The position numbers and the translations under genes are program-made. A model generated the notes under the pieces. The model searched no databases, was not told the DNA's origin, and saw only the letters and a program-made list of their open reading frames with translations. A stretch of 64,000 nucleotides of DNA from Magnolia sinica (Eukaryota > Streptophyta > Magnoliopsida > Magnoliales > Magnoliaceae). The DNA lies in NCBI RefSeq assembly GCF_029962835.1, contig NC_080575.1, positions 42,694,336 through 42,758,335 on the forward strand. Reading direction: 5' to 3'. Below are positions 11,612 to 22,132 of this stretch, piece after piece (within the stretch, counting starts at the first letter, position 1; each line of letters opens with the position of its first letter).

Positions 11612-12013
11612 CTCTCACAATTACAAGTAGATCGACTTTTACTTATTTATATTGCAATTACACACTACACCCTCTTCGAATCGGCCAACAATTCGGAACT
11701 TTCTTGGGCAGCCCTTTTATTAGGCCCGCTCACGAGTAAATTTGGCCTGACTAGTCAAAATGCGAGATGTCGGCTGTAGTTGTACTACACGAGACGTCAC
11801 TCTCAAGCTATACAGCCTATGGTTCGTCTCGTGGGGACAAATTGGCCCACTGGTTGGCCATCCTTATATGTTAACCATATTTGTACACGCCTGCTTGAAT
11901 CTGAGGCACCCTGTGTCTGTTTGTGCCCACGGATAAACCATTAGTTGTGGCCTATAAGACTCTTGAGCTGGGTATGGTGGTATGGGACTTCATGTCTAAG
12001 CTGTCAGCCTATG
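11612..12013 (+). repeat. Duplicated segment of gypsy LTR flank inside the copia element
   Basis: This stretch matches 20055-20456, the gypsy solo-LTR sequence that lies outside the copia element on the right, with a low level of point differences. It ends abruptly at ...CAGCCTATG. After that the left copy switches into copia gag while the right copy continues as gypsy LTR. It is therefore target-site flank that now sits between the first LTR and the truncated gag. Confidence 0.9.
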
Positions 12014-12884
12014 CTGAGGCACCCAGAAAGTAAAGTTTGTGCAAAGATACTGCGCTCATTGCCTGAAAGGTTCAATTCTAAGGTGACTGCCATTCAGGAA
12101 CTTCGTGACACAGATAACATTAGGGTTAAAGAGCTTGTTAGGTCTTTACAAACCTATGAGTTGAATTTCAAGGCTCCTAAAGGTAAGTCCATAGCCCTTA
12201 AGTCATCTAAATATATTTCTCAAGATAATTCTAGTAATTCTGAATGTGAAAATTCAGAGGATGATATGGCACTATTAGCCAAGAAGTTTTATAAAATTTT
12301 CAAAAGCAAAAAGAGAGTTGAAAAGGGGTAGATCTAAAAATTGAAAATCACTTAAAGACAGCCAATGCTTCAACTATCATGAATATGGGCATTTGGCAAA
12401 TAAGTGTCCAAAAAGGTACAAGCCAAAGAGAAAAGGTATGTTGGCCACATGGGATGAATCATCTGGCTCAGAAGCCTCTTCTGAGTCAGATGATTCAGAA
12501 CTCGAATCTACTAATGAGGTCAAGGCCTTAATGACTCTAGCCAGAGTCACTTTTACAGATAGTTGTGATTCAATTTTTGATGAAAATCTAAGGAGTGACC
12601 CTGAAAGCGATGAAGATTTACAAGATTCCTATAATGCCCTATACAGGGAAAGTTATAAGATAGCTATAAAACTTAAACTTCAAAAAGAAAAGTTTTTAAA
12701 GTTAAAAGAGGATTTTGAAAACTTAGTTTCAGAAAAATCACATACTTTTTATTGTTTTGAAAAGACTAAATGTAATTTAGATTTCAAAATGTCTCAAGTT
12801 GAAAATCTAAAATCAAAAAAGGAAAAACTAAAACTAGAAGTCTCTTCTCTCTTGAGTTCAAAAGATACTTGGAGGTATGCCTAG
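12014..12884 (+). pseudogene. Truncated gag of the Sirevirus-type element
   Basis: The frame enters mid-gag (KILRSLPERFNSKV, then LRDTDNIRVKELV), the UBN2/gag segment of copia elements, and stops at 12331. The zinc-knuckle region follows at 12366-12407 in another frame. Of the C-x2-C-x4-H-x4-C pattern the second Cys is Tyr (TAT at 12375), so metal binding should be lost. Downstream (12393-12884) comes an acidic Ser/Glu-rich stretch followed by a Lys/Leu/Glu-rich segment likely to form a coiled coil, as in Sirevirus Gag proteins. Lack of the N-terminal part, the stops and the altered knuckle make it non-functional. Confidence 0.8.
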
Positions 12885-12905
12885 GGTGATCCTAAACTAG
12901 AAAAA

Positions 12906-13844
12906 TTGCTAACTGGATCAAGGAAATGTGGAGATAGATCTGGTCTGGACTATGATAAAAATACGCCTTTAAAATATATGAATACTCCTCCTAAGTTTGT
13001 TAAAGGAGAGTCCTCTAACTCAAAAGGGAAAAGTCTATATCAAAATGGTTTTAAAAATCTTAAAACTTTTCAAACTACCAAACCTAATGTTAACCATATC
13101 AATCATAGAAATCAGAATTATAACCCCTTAGCTGAGAAGATTATGAATTTTCTTAAAGAACTTCTGAAATCTAACTCGAATGGTAGAACTTATAACAGCT
13201 ACAAGCGTAGAAAAGCCAACAGCGCTCCTAAACCCAAAATGGTAGTGGTTGCCCACACTACTTTCAAAGCTTCGAGTCAATCAAAGTGGTACCCAAACAA
13301 TGGTTGCTCTAGACACATGACAGGTGACAAAGATTTGTTCACCAACTTCAAAGATATGAATGATGGTTCAGTCACATTTAGTGATGGTAACAACTGCAAC
13401 ATAATTAGCCAAGGTACAGTTCAACTCTTCAATCTTCCTCCTTTTGAGAATGTTTTGTTTTTAAAAGGTCTTAAACATAATCTTTTAAGCATTTCTCAAA
13501 TCTGTGATAATAAACATAGCGTTAAATTCACTAACCAAGGATGTGAGATTTCTAATGAGAAAGGTTCTGTGATATTAACTAGTCGCAAAACATCTGAGAA
13601 TTGCTGTATAGTTAGTGACTCTAGCTCGTCTAAAGTATCGTGCTACATGGTCCAAACCAATGAGGTTGAATTATGGCATAAACGCCTTGGACATGTACAC
13701 TATCAAAATCTATATAGATTGAGTAAAGCTGAGTTAATAAGAGGTCTACCCAAACTAAAGAAATTGGACAAAATTTGTGACGAATGTCAAATTGGTAAAC
13801 AAACTAGGAGTAGTCACAAGAAAGAAACTCAAGGCCATGTCTAA
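12906..13844 (+). pseudogene. Protease and pre-integrase zinc-finger region (copia pol)
   Basis: An open stretch of 312 codons covers the aspartic protease and the GAG_pre-integrase domain. The protease active-site motif, normally WYLDSGCSRHMTG-like, reads WYPNNGCSRHMTG at about 13288-13323. The catalytic Asp is therefore Asn and the following Ser is also Asn. Downstream the HHCC zinc-binding region is intact in appearance (WHKRLGHVH at about 13674, CDECQIGKQ at about 13780). The frame ends in a stop at 13842. The product would be an inactive protease fused to the start of integrase. Confidence 0.85.
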
Positions 13845-14506
13845 ACCCCTTGAACTTCTCTACATGGATCTCATTGGACCTACTAGAACGGAGAATCGAG
13901 GTAGAAAGAAATATTTTCTAGTAATTATGGATGCCTTTACCAGATATACTTGAGTAGCTTTCATGAGAGAGAAGTCTAAAACTCTCGATGAAGTGAAATG
14001 GATACTCAAGCGCATCCAAACTAAGAAGGAATCAAATGTTTTGAAAATACGAAGTGACCATGGATCAGAATTTGATAATAGCAATTTTGAGAAGTTCTGT
14101 AGCGATCACGGGATATCGCATGAATTTTCTATACCTAAGACATGTCAATAAAATGGGGTTGTTGAAAGGAAAAATTATTGAAATGGTCAATGTTATGTTA
14201 AATAGCATGAAATTACCTAAAAATCTATGGGCTGAAGCAGTGAACACTGCATGCTATATAATAAACCGTGTTTATACTAGAAAATCAAATGATAAGACTA
14301 CATATGAATTGTGGTTCAATAAGAAGCCCACAGCCAAATACTTTCGAGTTTTTGGCAGCAAATGCTATATTTTGCATGACCGTGAAAATTTAGAGAAGTT
14401 TGACACTAAAAGTGATGAATGGATTTTTCTAGGCTATGATCTAAATAGTCGAGTGTATCAAGTTCTGAACAAGAGAACCGGTGTTATTCAAGAGTCCATT
14501 ACGTAG
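13845..14506 (+). pseudogene. Integrase core remnant (copia pol)
   Basis: The DDE catalytic core can be followed: MDLIGPTRT (first Asp, about 13865), SDHGSEFDN (second Asp, about 14055) and NGVVERK (Glu, about 14160). The rest (NLWAEAVNTACYIINR, FRVFGSKCYI) is typical of copia integrase. Stops occur after the FTRYT motif (about 13951) and just before NGVVERK (about 14149), and at least one frame change separates the parts. Integrase would insert the cDNA; this copy could not be made as one protein. Confidence 0.85.
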
Positions 14507-14719
14507 TTATAGATGATCACCTGAATACACCTATCTTGAGTTCAGAAGATGATGAAGTCTCTATATTTGATAAACCAGACTCTTCATCCAGTCAAAATGA
14601 CACTGAACTGCGGTCAGTTAAAGACCGTCCAACTGATCAAATTCTTAGGAACCCTCTCACTGGTGTGTGTACTCATAAATAATTAGAAAACATATGTAAT
14701 TATATGTGCTTCACTTTCC

Positions 14720-15690
14720 AAATTGAGCCAGCCAATGTAAAAGAAGTGCTTACTGATGAAAACTGGATAATAGCCATGCAAGATGAAGTAAATCAATTTG
14801 TAAGGAATGATGTATGGTATTTGGTTCCTAGACCTAATGATAAATATATAATTGGAACTAATTAAATCTTTAAAAATAAATCTGATGAATTAGAAAATAT
14901 TATAAGAAACAAGGCAAGACTGGTTACAAGGGTACACTCAGATAGAAGGCATCGATTATGACGAAACCTTTGCCCCAGTAGCTCGTCTTGAATCTATCAG
15001 ATTATTTATATGCATTGCTTATTTTAAAAAGTTCAAAATCTATCAAATGGATGTTAAGAGTGCTTTCTTGAATGATGATTTATATGAGGAAGTATATGTA
15101 GAACAACCTAAGGGTTTTAAAGACCCTAAATACACTGATCATGTTTATTACCTGAAAAAGGCACCTACGGTTTAAAAAAAGCTCTCAGGGCATGGTCTGA
15201 GAAGCTGATTAAGTTTTTACTAAGTCATAACTTTATAATGGGGAGTGTTGATAAGACAATGTTTGTAAAGAAACACAATGATCATATACTTATAGTACAG
15301 ATATATGTTGATGACATTATTTATGGCTCTACTTGTTCTAACCTGTCTACTGAGTTTGCAGAGTTGATGAAGTCCAAGTTTGAAATGAGCATGGTGGGAG
15401 AACTGAACTACTTTTTAGGTCTACAAGTGAAACAACTTGAAGACGGGATTTTTATTTCTCAAACCAAGTATGCTCTAAACTTGGTGAAGAAGTTTGGTTT
15501 TGAGAGTGGCAAAAACTTCGATATTCCTATGAGTACGACTCTTAAGCTCTCTAAGGATGCAACGGGTAAAAGTGTAGATCCTAAGTTATATCGCAATATG
15601 ATTGGTAGCTTATTATATTTAACTGCGAGCAGACCTGATATAGCATTCAGCGTAGGTATCTGTGCTAGATATTAATTAGATCCTAAGGAA
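14720..15690 (+). pseudogene. Reverse transcriptase remnant (copia pol)
   Basis: Copia RT sequence runs from NVWYLVP-like residues (about 14805) through the conserved [10 protein letters not shown] segment (about 15045) to the YVDD catalytic box at about 15306-15317 and GLQVKQLEDGIFISQTKYA (about 15420). Stops at about 14863, 15172 and 15673 and frame shifts near 14900 break the frame. The longest intact piece (15238-15675) carries YVDD and the thumb-adjacent GSLLYLTASRPDI motif. Function in reverse transcription is lost. Confidence 0.85.
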
Positions 15691-16245
15691 TCTCACCTGA
15701 TTGTTGTTAAGTGAATTATGAGATATGTCACAAGCTCGGCCAATCTTGGCCTTTGGTATCCATATGATACTAATGTTCAATTAGCTGGTTACACGGATGC
15801 TGACTGGGCTGGTAATATAGATGACCGAAAGTCTACAAGTGGTGGATGCTTTTATGTCAGGAACTATTTAGTTTCATGGCATAACAAGAAACAGAGTTCC
15901 GTATCAATATCCATAGCTAAGGCTGAATATATTACAGCCAGAAATGCATACACTCAGCTTATGTGGATGAAAAGAATGTTAAATGACTATGGATTTGCGT
16001 AAGATACTATGGTACTTTATTGCGATAACTCTAACACGATCAACATCTCTAAAAATCTCATCCAGCATTCACGAACTAAGCATATTGACATTAGATATCA
16101 TTACATTTGTAAATTAGTGGAAGAAAATTATTTCATTGGATTACGTTCAAACTAAGAATCAACTTGCGAACAGTTTCACCAAACCACTTGACAGAAACAG
16201 GTTCTCTAAATTAAAACTGGATATTGGTATGTGTAATTTGATCTA
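15690..16245 (+). pseudogene. RNase H remnant (copia pol)
   Basis: Conserved copia RNase H motifs are visible: GYTDADWAGNIDDRKSTSG (about 15787), SWHNKKQSSVSIS with the usual A-E-Y-I (about 15880-15935), then CDNSNTINI (about 16020) and HSRTKHIDIRYHYI (about 16070). A stop at 16000 and others break the frame. It lies directly after RT and before the extra ORF, as expected for a Sirevirus. Confidence 0.85.
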
Positions 16246-16677
16246 AGATTATTATATCTGCTTGTATTATATTTTTTTTGCAAATTTCTGAATTTCAAAT
16301 TAATAAAATTGAGAATTTTTGTGTTTGCACGACCAGTCGAGTACATACTCAACTAGTCATGGCACGACCGGTCGAGTATGTACTCGACCAGTCGAGATGC
16401 ACGGTTGGGGTGCTTTTAATGTGGAAAAATCATTTTTTCTTCTCTTTCTTCATCTTATCCAACAGCCCCTTCTCTGACCGGTTGAACCCATCTCCAAATA
16501 CTACTCGGTTAGTGCATCATTTTCATTTTTCTTTTGGATTTAAGTTCCTTGCATCTTTATTTGCTTGATTCTAAAGCTTATTTCAAGTTTTCTAATGGTT
16601 TCCTTGCATTTTTTGAATAAAATCCTATTTGTGTGAAACCCTTAAATCCTTCTTGCATTCTATTTTTGCTTCTCGCA

Positions 16678-17796
16678 ATGGAAGGTAGATCTAAGAAGAA
16701 AACAACTCGTGGTCCTTCTTCCTCCTGTTCCACACCTATTGCAATGCATACTCTTCGACCACCCGAAGACGACCCAAAATATGTGTGAGACATCCATCTC
16801 CGCAATATCATTATTGAACAGATCGTTAATTCCAACCATTTGGTTCAGTTCAATATCATTCCCCTCCTCGTGGCTGTAGGATGGGATAACATATTGAATT
16901 GGGGCGGACCTGCATATCAGTCCATTGCACAAGCCATGGATGCATGTATTAGTGAGGTTTCTATTGAAAATTTAACTTTCACTATTATGTTTAGAGAAGG
17001 TCCATTTCTAGTAGATCGTCACTTGATCTCTAGCTTAATGAATATACTAGTTAATGATGAAGGGATGCCAATATCCACATTGGCTGAGAGATTGAATGAA
17101 TCTGAAAAACATCTTTTAACCAGAAATTTATGCAACATGAACTCGAAATGGAATTCCATTGCGCTCTGTGCCAATCAGATGTTACCCAGATACAGAGTAC
17201 TTTATTGTATCTTTATTTCTAATGTTTACCCTAGATCTAGTAACGAGGATGAATTAACTTCTTTCATAGTGCGCATTCTTCATTTTGCTGTTTCTGGTAT
17301 TCATATGTGTCTTCCTTCATTAATTTTTTATTTTATAATCCAATTTCGTTCACACCCAGGGCATAGCGATATTCCTTTCGCTTATTTGATGACCACCCTT
17401 GCTACTCATTGTCACATGGTCATGCTATCTAGAGAAGCTCCTGTTTCCCATCTTCCATTCAACAACTCCAATATCAACAAGATGAAATTAGATCAAGTGG
17501 ACAGGGATGCTAGAGGAGTTAGCGAAGAAGTTGGAGAGGAAGAGGCACTACCCGCTGCTGACGTGAATATAGATGATCTATTTGATGAGTTAGAATCTGA
17601 TTCTGAGGCTGATCCTAATTTCCAGCCATCTGAGTTTGATGGGGGGTTGAGAACCTTAGAAGAGAAGGTGGAAGGTCTACATGTATCCCATGAAACTCAA
17701 TTTAAATATATGCATAAATACCTTCGTCGCATTAGCAAGGGATTACATCAAATTAACTCCTCTATTCCTCCACCGTCTTCTTCTCGTTCTGACTAG
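16678..17796 (+). pseudogene. Extra ORF downstream of pol (Sirevirus additional ORF)
   Basis: An ATG at 16678 opens a frame of 372 codons broken by a single in-frame TGA at 16786-16788; beyond it the frame is open for over 330 codons. The first part is basic and Ser-rich. The middle is a mixed hydrophobic domain (about 16820-17470) containing a strongly hydrophobic stretch near 17290-17345. The last part is acidic (DDLFDELESDSEADPNF) and ends with a helical segment. Sireviruses often carry such an ORF after pol, sometimes called env-like. The sequence shows no clear signal peptide, and I do not claim an envelope function. The TGA could be a C-to-T change at a CpG. It is the best-preserved frame of this element. 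Confidence 0.65.
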
Positions 17797-18035
17797 TGTT
17801 TTTATTTATGTTGAGCATGTATTAAAATCTCAAAACTTTACTTTTGCTTGGATGATCCTTAGACATGTTTTTATTTGCTACTCTATAGACTTGTTTATGC
17901 TTGATGATGATATATACTAGTTGATGCTTGGACATGATGTTATTCTACTAATATTAACTCTCTTAACTCTTACTCTTCTCTTACATTTTTACTTCAATCA
18001 TCTATGAATTTCAATTACTTTCCTTTGTCATATTG

Positions 18036-18307
18036 TGACAAAAAGGGGGAGAAATGTGATTGGAATGGTATATGAGTGGTATATGATGATTGCTGGATGA
18101 GGGTTGTAGAGACATATGTATGGAATGTTTTGTGTGTGCATATTTTTGTTTGGATATGTACAAGTACTCTACAAATCACCTTGCTTGAATTGAGGGGGAG
18201 TAATGGATGGAGGGGGAGCAGTAGTAAGTAACATTGCCTTGCGATATATGTAAACTAGTGCATGATTCTTTAGTTGGTTTTGTCACAAATTTGACAAAGG
18301 GGGAGAT
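18036..18307 (+). promoter_or_regulatory. Multiple polypurine tracts before the 3' LTR
   Basis: Four G5-type purine runs precede the LTR: AAAAAGGGGGAGAAATG (18040-18056), GAGGGGGAG (18192-18200), GAGGGGGAGCAG (18209-18220) and AAAGGGGGAGAT (18296-18307, adjacent to the LTR). The first and last are each preceded by a small palindrome of the type TTTGTCA...TGACAAA. The last is the likely plus-strand primer. Repeated polypurine tracts are a described Sirevirus trait. Confidence 0.8.
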
Positions 18308-20049
18308 TGTAAGTGCTATGTTGCAATTCAAGCACCCACCCAGTATTGTCGAATTTTGTTACGTCAAACCACTTGGAGTCAGTATCTTGTTATGATAAGA
18401 TGGAAAGTTCAACTTCAAGATCACTATCGTTAACTCTTCTACATTTTCAAGTTGAAGAACTTTGCTAAATATCCAACACAAGCTCAAGTACAAGAACACA
18501 AAGTCTATTTCAAGCACAAAGCTCAAGTTCAAGTTCGTTACCTCTAGATCAAGTCTTAAGTACTCAAGCTCATATTTCAAGATCGCTACCTCAAGCTTAA
18601 GATCACAAGCTCAAGCTTAAGCTCAAGACTACGAGGTCAAGCTTCATGTGCTTCAATATAAACAATCTACCAAAGTGATCGATGTTTCAATATTTCATAC
18701 TCACATTTAAGGTATGGATGACCCTAGATTGACCATAGGTTAGGTCATATTAATTACATATTGAATTTGGGTCAGTGCATAAGTTTATAGGCTTTTTTTC
18801 GACTAGTCCTAGTCATTGTTCGACTAGTCCAGGCACTGGCTCGACTAGTCCAAGATTTGTTGAGAATTTTCAAAAAAATTTTGTTGTGGCTTGACCATTC
18901 GTGCACACTAGTCGACCAGTCAAGTGAACAGTCTCAACCAGTCGAACAGGGCTCGACTCGAACTCTAGTAAAGAGATTTTTACCCACTCGACCAATCGAG
19001 TGCTATGCTCGACCAGTCAAGTAACAGGTTTATCTTATTACGCTAGAATTTTTAAAAATTGGTTGCTGCTTCAACGAGTCGAACCGACCCTTAGACCAAT
19101 CGAGAGAACAGTATTTCTACCTATAAATAGAGGATGTTTCTCAGAATTATTCATTCATTCGCCTAATCAAGTCATCATTCTGAGATATAAGTTCCTGCAA
19201 TTGTGAAGCTATTACTTATTTATTTTAGATTCTTTTATAGCTTTTTGTATTTGATTTTAAGATCTCGTTATTCAATTCTATTCTATTAAAAATGGAATTT
19301 TGATTTACCATTTTGAGATCAAAATCAAATCAAGCTAGCCCCAGGTTAATTTAATTTAAAAATCATTTAGACTTAAAACCCTTTCATTTCTAAGATTGGA
19401 CATTGAACATATACGTCTGCATCGAATTGGTTCTACCAGGCTACATCGGAAGAAGAATCTTCAGATAAGTACAATTTCATTTTCTGCATTTTTGGTTTGT
19501 GAGATTCAGCTAGGAAAAACTCATTGTGGGGTTTTTTTGATTGCGTAATCCCATTTGATAAACACAATTGTGAAGGTTTTAAGGTGAACCTTGGAAAACC
19601 TTATTTCTTAGTAAAAGCCAATATCCCGTGTGTGTAGATACTGGGAGTGGAGTAGTTATATGGCTGTTTGCGAATAGTTGGTGTACATACACGAACCACT
19701 ATAATTCTCAGAGTTTGGATGATGATTGTGATGTATGTGTGGTGCTGAATGTTATAATTTTCTTTATGCACTTGTGGTGAATGTTGTAATAATTTAGTTT
19801 ATTTTCTTCGCCTCATTCTCAGTTTGAGTTTTTGATACTTACCAACATTTTAGACATTAGGTTGTCCTACCATAAACCTTGGTTTTTGGTGAAAGGTTGT
19901 CCTTAGAACTCAGTTTGTATCAACCTCTCAAGTCTAGTGCATTTGAGGTTGCTATTTAATTGTGCTATATATCTTTGTATTCCGAATTTATTTTTTATTT
20001 GGCATAGTCCTATTCACCCCCCTCTAGGACTTAGAGCTCGGCCTTTTCA
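18308..20049 (+). repeat. Second (3') LTR of the Sirevirus-type element
   Basis: It starts TGTAAGTGCTATG directly after the polypurine tract and ends GCCTTTTCA before the GATTT duplication. The TATAAATAG box is at 19122-19130. It lacks the 47-bp internal duplication of the first LTR. Confidence 0.9.
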
Positions 20050-21732
20050 GATTTCTCTCACAATTACAAGTAGATCGACTTTTACTTATTTATATTGCAA
20101 TTACACACTACACCCTCTTCGGATCGGCCAACAATTCGGAACTTTCTTGGGCAGCCCTTTTATTAGGCCCGCTCACGGGTAAATTTGGCCTGACTAGTCA
20201 AAATGCGAGATGTCAGCTGTTGTTGGACTACGCGAGACGTCACTCTCAAGCTGTACAGCCCACGGTTCATCTCGTGGGGACAAATTGGCCCACTGGTTGG
20301 CCATCCTTATATGTTAACCATGTTTGTACACGCCTGCTTGAATTTGAGGCACCCTATGTCTGTTTGTGCCCATGGACAAACCATTAGTTGTGGCCTATAA
20401 GACTCTTGAGCTGGGTATGGTGGTATGGGACATCATGTCTAAGCTGTCAGCCTATGTTGGGGTGACGAGCCTCCCCATAGTGACCAATGAGCAACTATGT
20501 CTCGTGAGCCTGGTATGATAGTATGGGATACTATGCCCCAACTGTCGGCCTAAGTCGGGCTGACGAGCCTTCCTGTAGTGACCGCGAGCAAAGACTCTAG
20601 TTGTCTTAACTACCTTCATATGATACTAATGTTGTGAGTGATGAACCCATATGGGCCAAGGATCGTGAGAGCCATATGGCCACAGCCACGGCCGCCAGAG
20701 CTGCGCGATCGAATTAGGGCATTAATCTGTCAGGGTATCTTGATTTCCCCAAATTACTAGATGAATGGACATAATTAATCAACTTGTCTAACATTTTACA
20801 TTACATTGCATTATTTAATTTTGGCAATTCGGCAGTCGAGGTCGCACTGAGGGAGTGTTGGTCATCGCGATCGTTAGATGTTGTCGCTCAAGGGAGTGTT
20901 GTGGAGAGGGCATGCATCATATCATTGAACCATGCATTGCATTAATAAGAGTATTTAGGATTCTTTGCACGTGTGCCTTTTACTAAATTTGTTCCTGCAT
21001 ATGATAACATGTGTAACTTACTGTTAATGGTACCACTGAGTTGGCTACTTACTCCCACTCTGGGACAGCGTTTTAAAACACCAACCAGAACCTATCATAG
21101 ATGCAGGGATTATAGAGCTGGATGCACTTGAGGGTGCCAGCGTGGATGACGAGAAGGAGCTGACATACTACCAGACCTTCAGCGGTTCCTTTTAGTTTGT
21201 GTATGGATGATCGCAGGGTATGGGCCAAGGCCCTAGTCATTTTGGGATATTGTATGGGTGGGACTAGTTCCCTGTCCTTACTTTACTTGTGATTTGGATA
21301 TGGATATTCTATGTACCTAGCGGCACTTATTACTATTTTATGATTCACTTATGCTTCATGGTTTTCTAAACTCCCCACTGCTTATGAAATAATCCAAATG
21401 CATTAAAATTTGAAGCCCATTAGGGCACACATGGTACTCGGGAATTTGGGAACCGAGTTCCTACTCGACCCCTGAAATCTGGGGCGTTACATATCGACTA
21501 AAAATCTACATGCTCAACTATCAATCTACACATTCGACTACTGTATCTACTAATTCACATGCGATGTCCCTTTCCGATTCTCGCATTAATCATTAGGCGA
21601 TAAAACCAAGAAACACATATGTAACGAGCTGACCTCCCACAGTTAGATGTTCCAAATCTCTCGCTCACACATCAATTCAAATCTGCTTACTTCCCTAGCT
21701 CATGTACATAGAACTCGAAAGTATGGGGCAAT

Positions 21733-22132
21733 TGTTATAGGTTAAATCGAGCTGACCTGATATATGAGACACATGGTAAAAAGATCATCAGAATAGACTC
21801 TCTCAACTACTAAACTAGAGAAGATGACCTGAGCAAGGAGACTCAATAATCAAGCTTAAACAGATAAATCAATTTGGAAATAAGACTCATCAACAGGCTT
21901 ACAGATCTCGACTACAAGCACCGATCTCAACCTCGGACGTTGATCTCGACCTCGACTTTGGATGCCAACCTCGACCTTGGATGTCAACCTCAGCCTCGAC
22001 CTCGAACTTGGATGTCAACTTCGACCTTGTTCTCAACCACAACCTCGACCTAGAATGCCAACCTAGACCTCAGATGTTGACCTCGATCTCAAAATAAAAA
22101 TGACTAGAGGGAATCTCGCGCCACACACAGGC
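21733..22132 (+). repeat. 3' LTR of the Tat-like element, left part
   Basis: It begins TGTTATAGG after GTATGGGGCAAT (polypurine tract) and matches 4637-4940, including the CAACCTCGACC-rich stretch. It stops at CACACAGGC where the solo LTR at 22133 was inserted. The remainder is at 26379-26715. Confidence 0.8.

Larger units (their letters stand above)
9814..20049 (+). mobile_element. Degenerate Sirevirus-type Ty1/copia retrotransposon
   Basis: Two LTRs (9814-11606 and 18308-20049) bracket copia-order genes: gag, protease, integrase, reverse transcriptase and RNase H. An additional ORF after pol and several polypurine tracts near the 3' LTR are hallmarks of the Sirevirus lineage. The 5-bp target duplication GATTT precedes the first LTR (9809-9813) and follows the second (20050-20054). 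It also follows the first LTR (11607-11611), where a primer-binding site should be. The primer-binding site and the 5' part of gag are absent. Every frame carries stops or frameshifts. Confidence 0.9.
7783..21491 (+). mobile_element. Solo LTR of a Ty3/gypsy (Tekay/Del-like) element, itself split
   Basis: It begins TGTAACACCCCAAAT and ends GGGGCGTTACA. The part left of the copia insertion (7783-9813) plus the part right of it (20055-21491) give an LTR of about 3.47 kb. No primer-binding site, internal region or partner LTR accompanies it, so it is a solo LTR, the usual product of LTR-LTR recombination. Flanks read TATTC on the left and TATCG on the right. Because the host sequence would read TATTCGACT, the right copy is best explained as TATTC with one T lost. 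A TATAAAA box lies at 8850-8856, followed by a GA-rich stretch (8902-8960). An (AT)n tract lies at about 7833-7860. Confidence 0.8.

Noticed and set aside
11945..12331. Open frame of 128 codons that looks like a gag start
   Set aside because: Its first 23 codons are gypsy-LTR flank sequence and only the rest is copia gag, so it is a fusion across a rearrangement junction, not a gene start.
7783..21491. A complete gypsy element bounded by TGTAACACC and GTTACA
   Set aside because: No primer-binding site, gag or pol of gypsy type lies between; apart from the copia insert all the sequence is LTR-like, so a solo LTR fits better.
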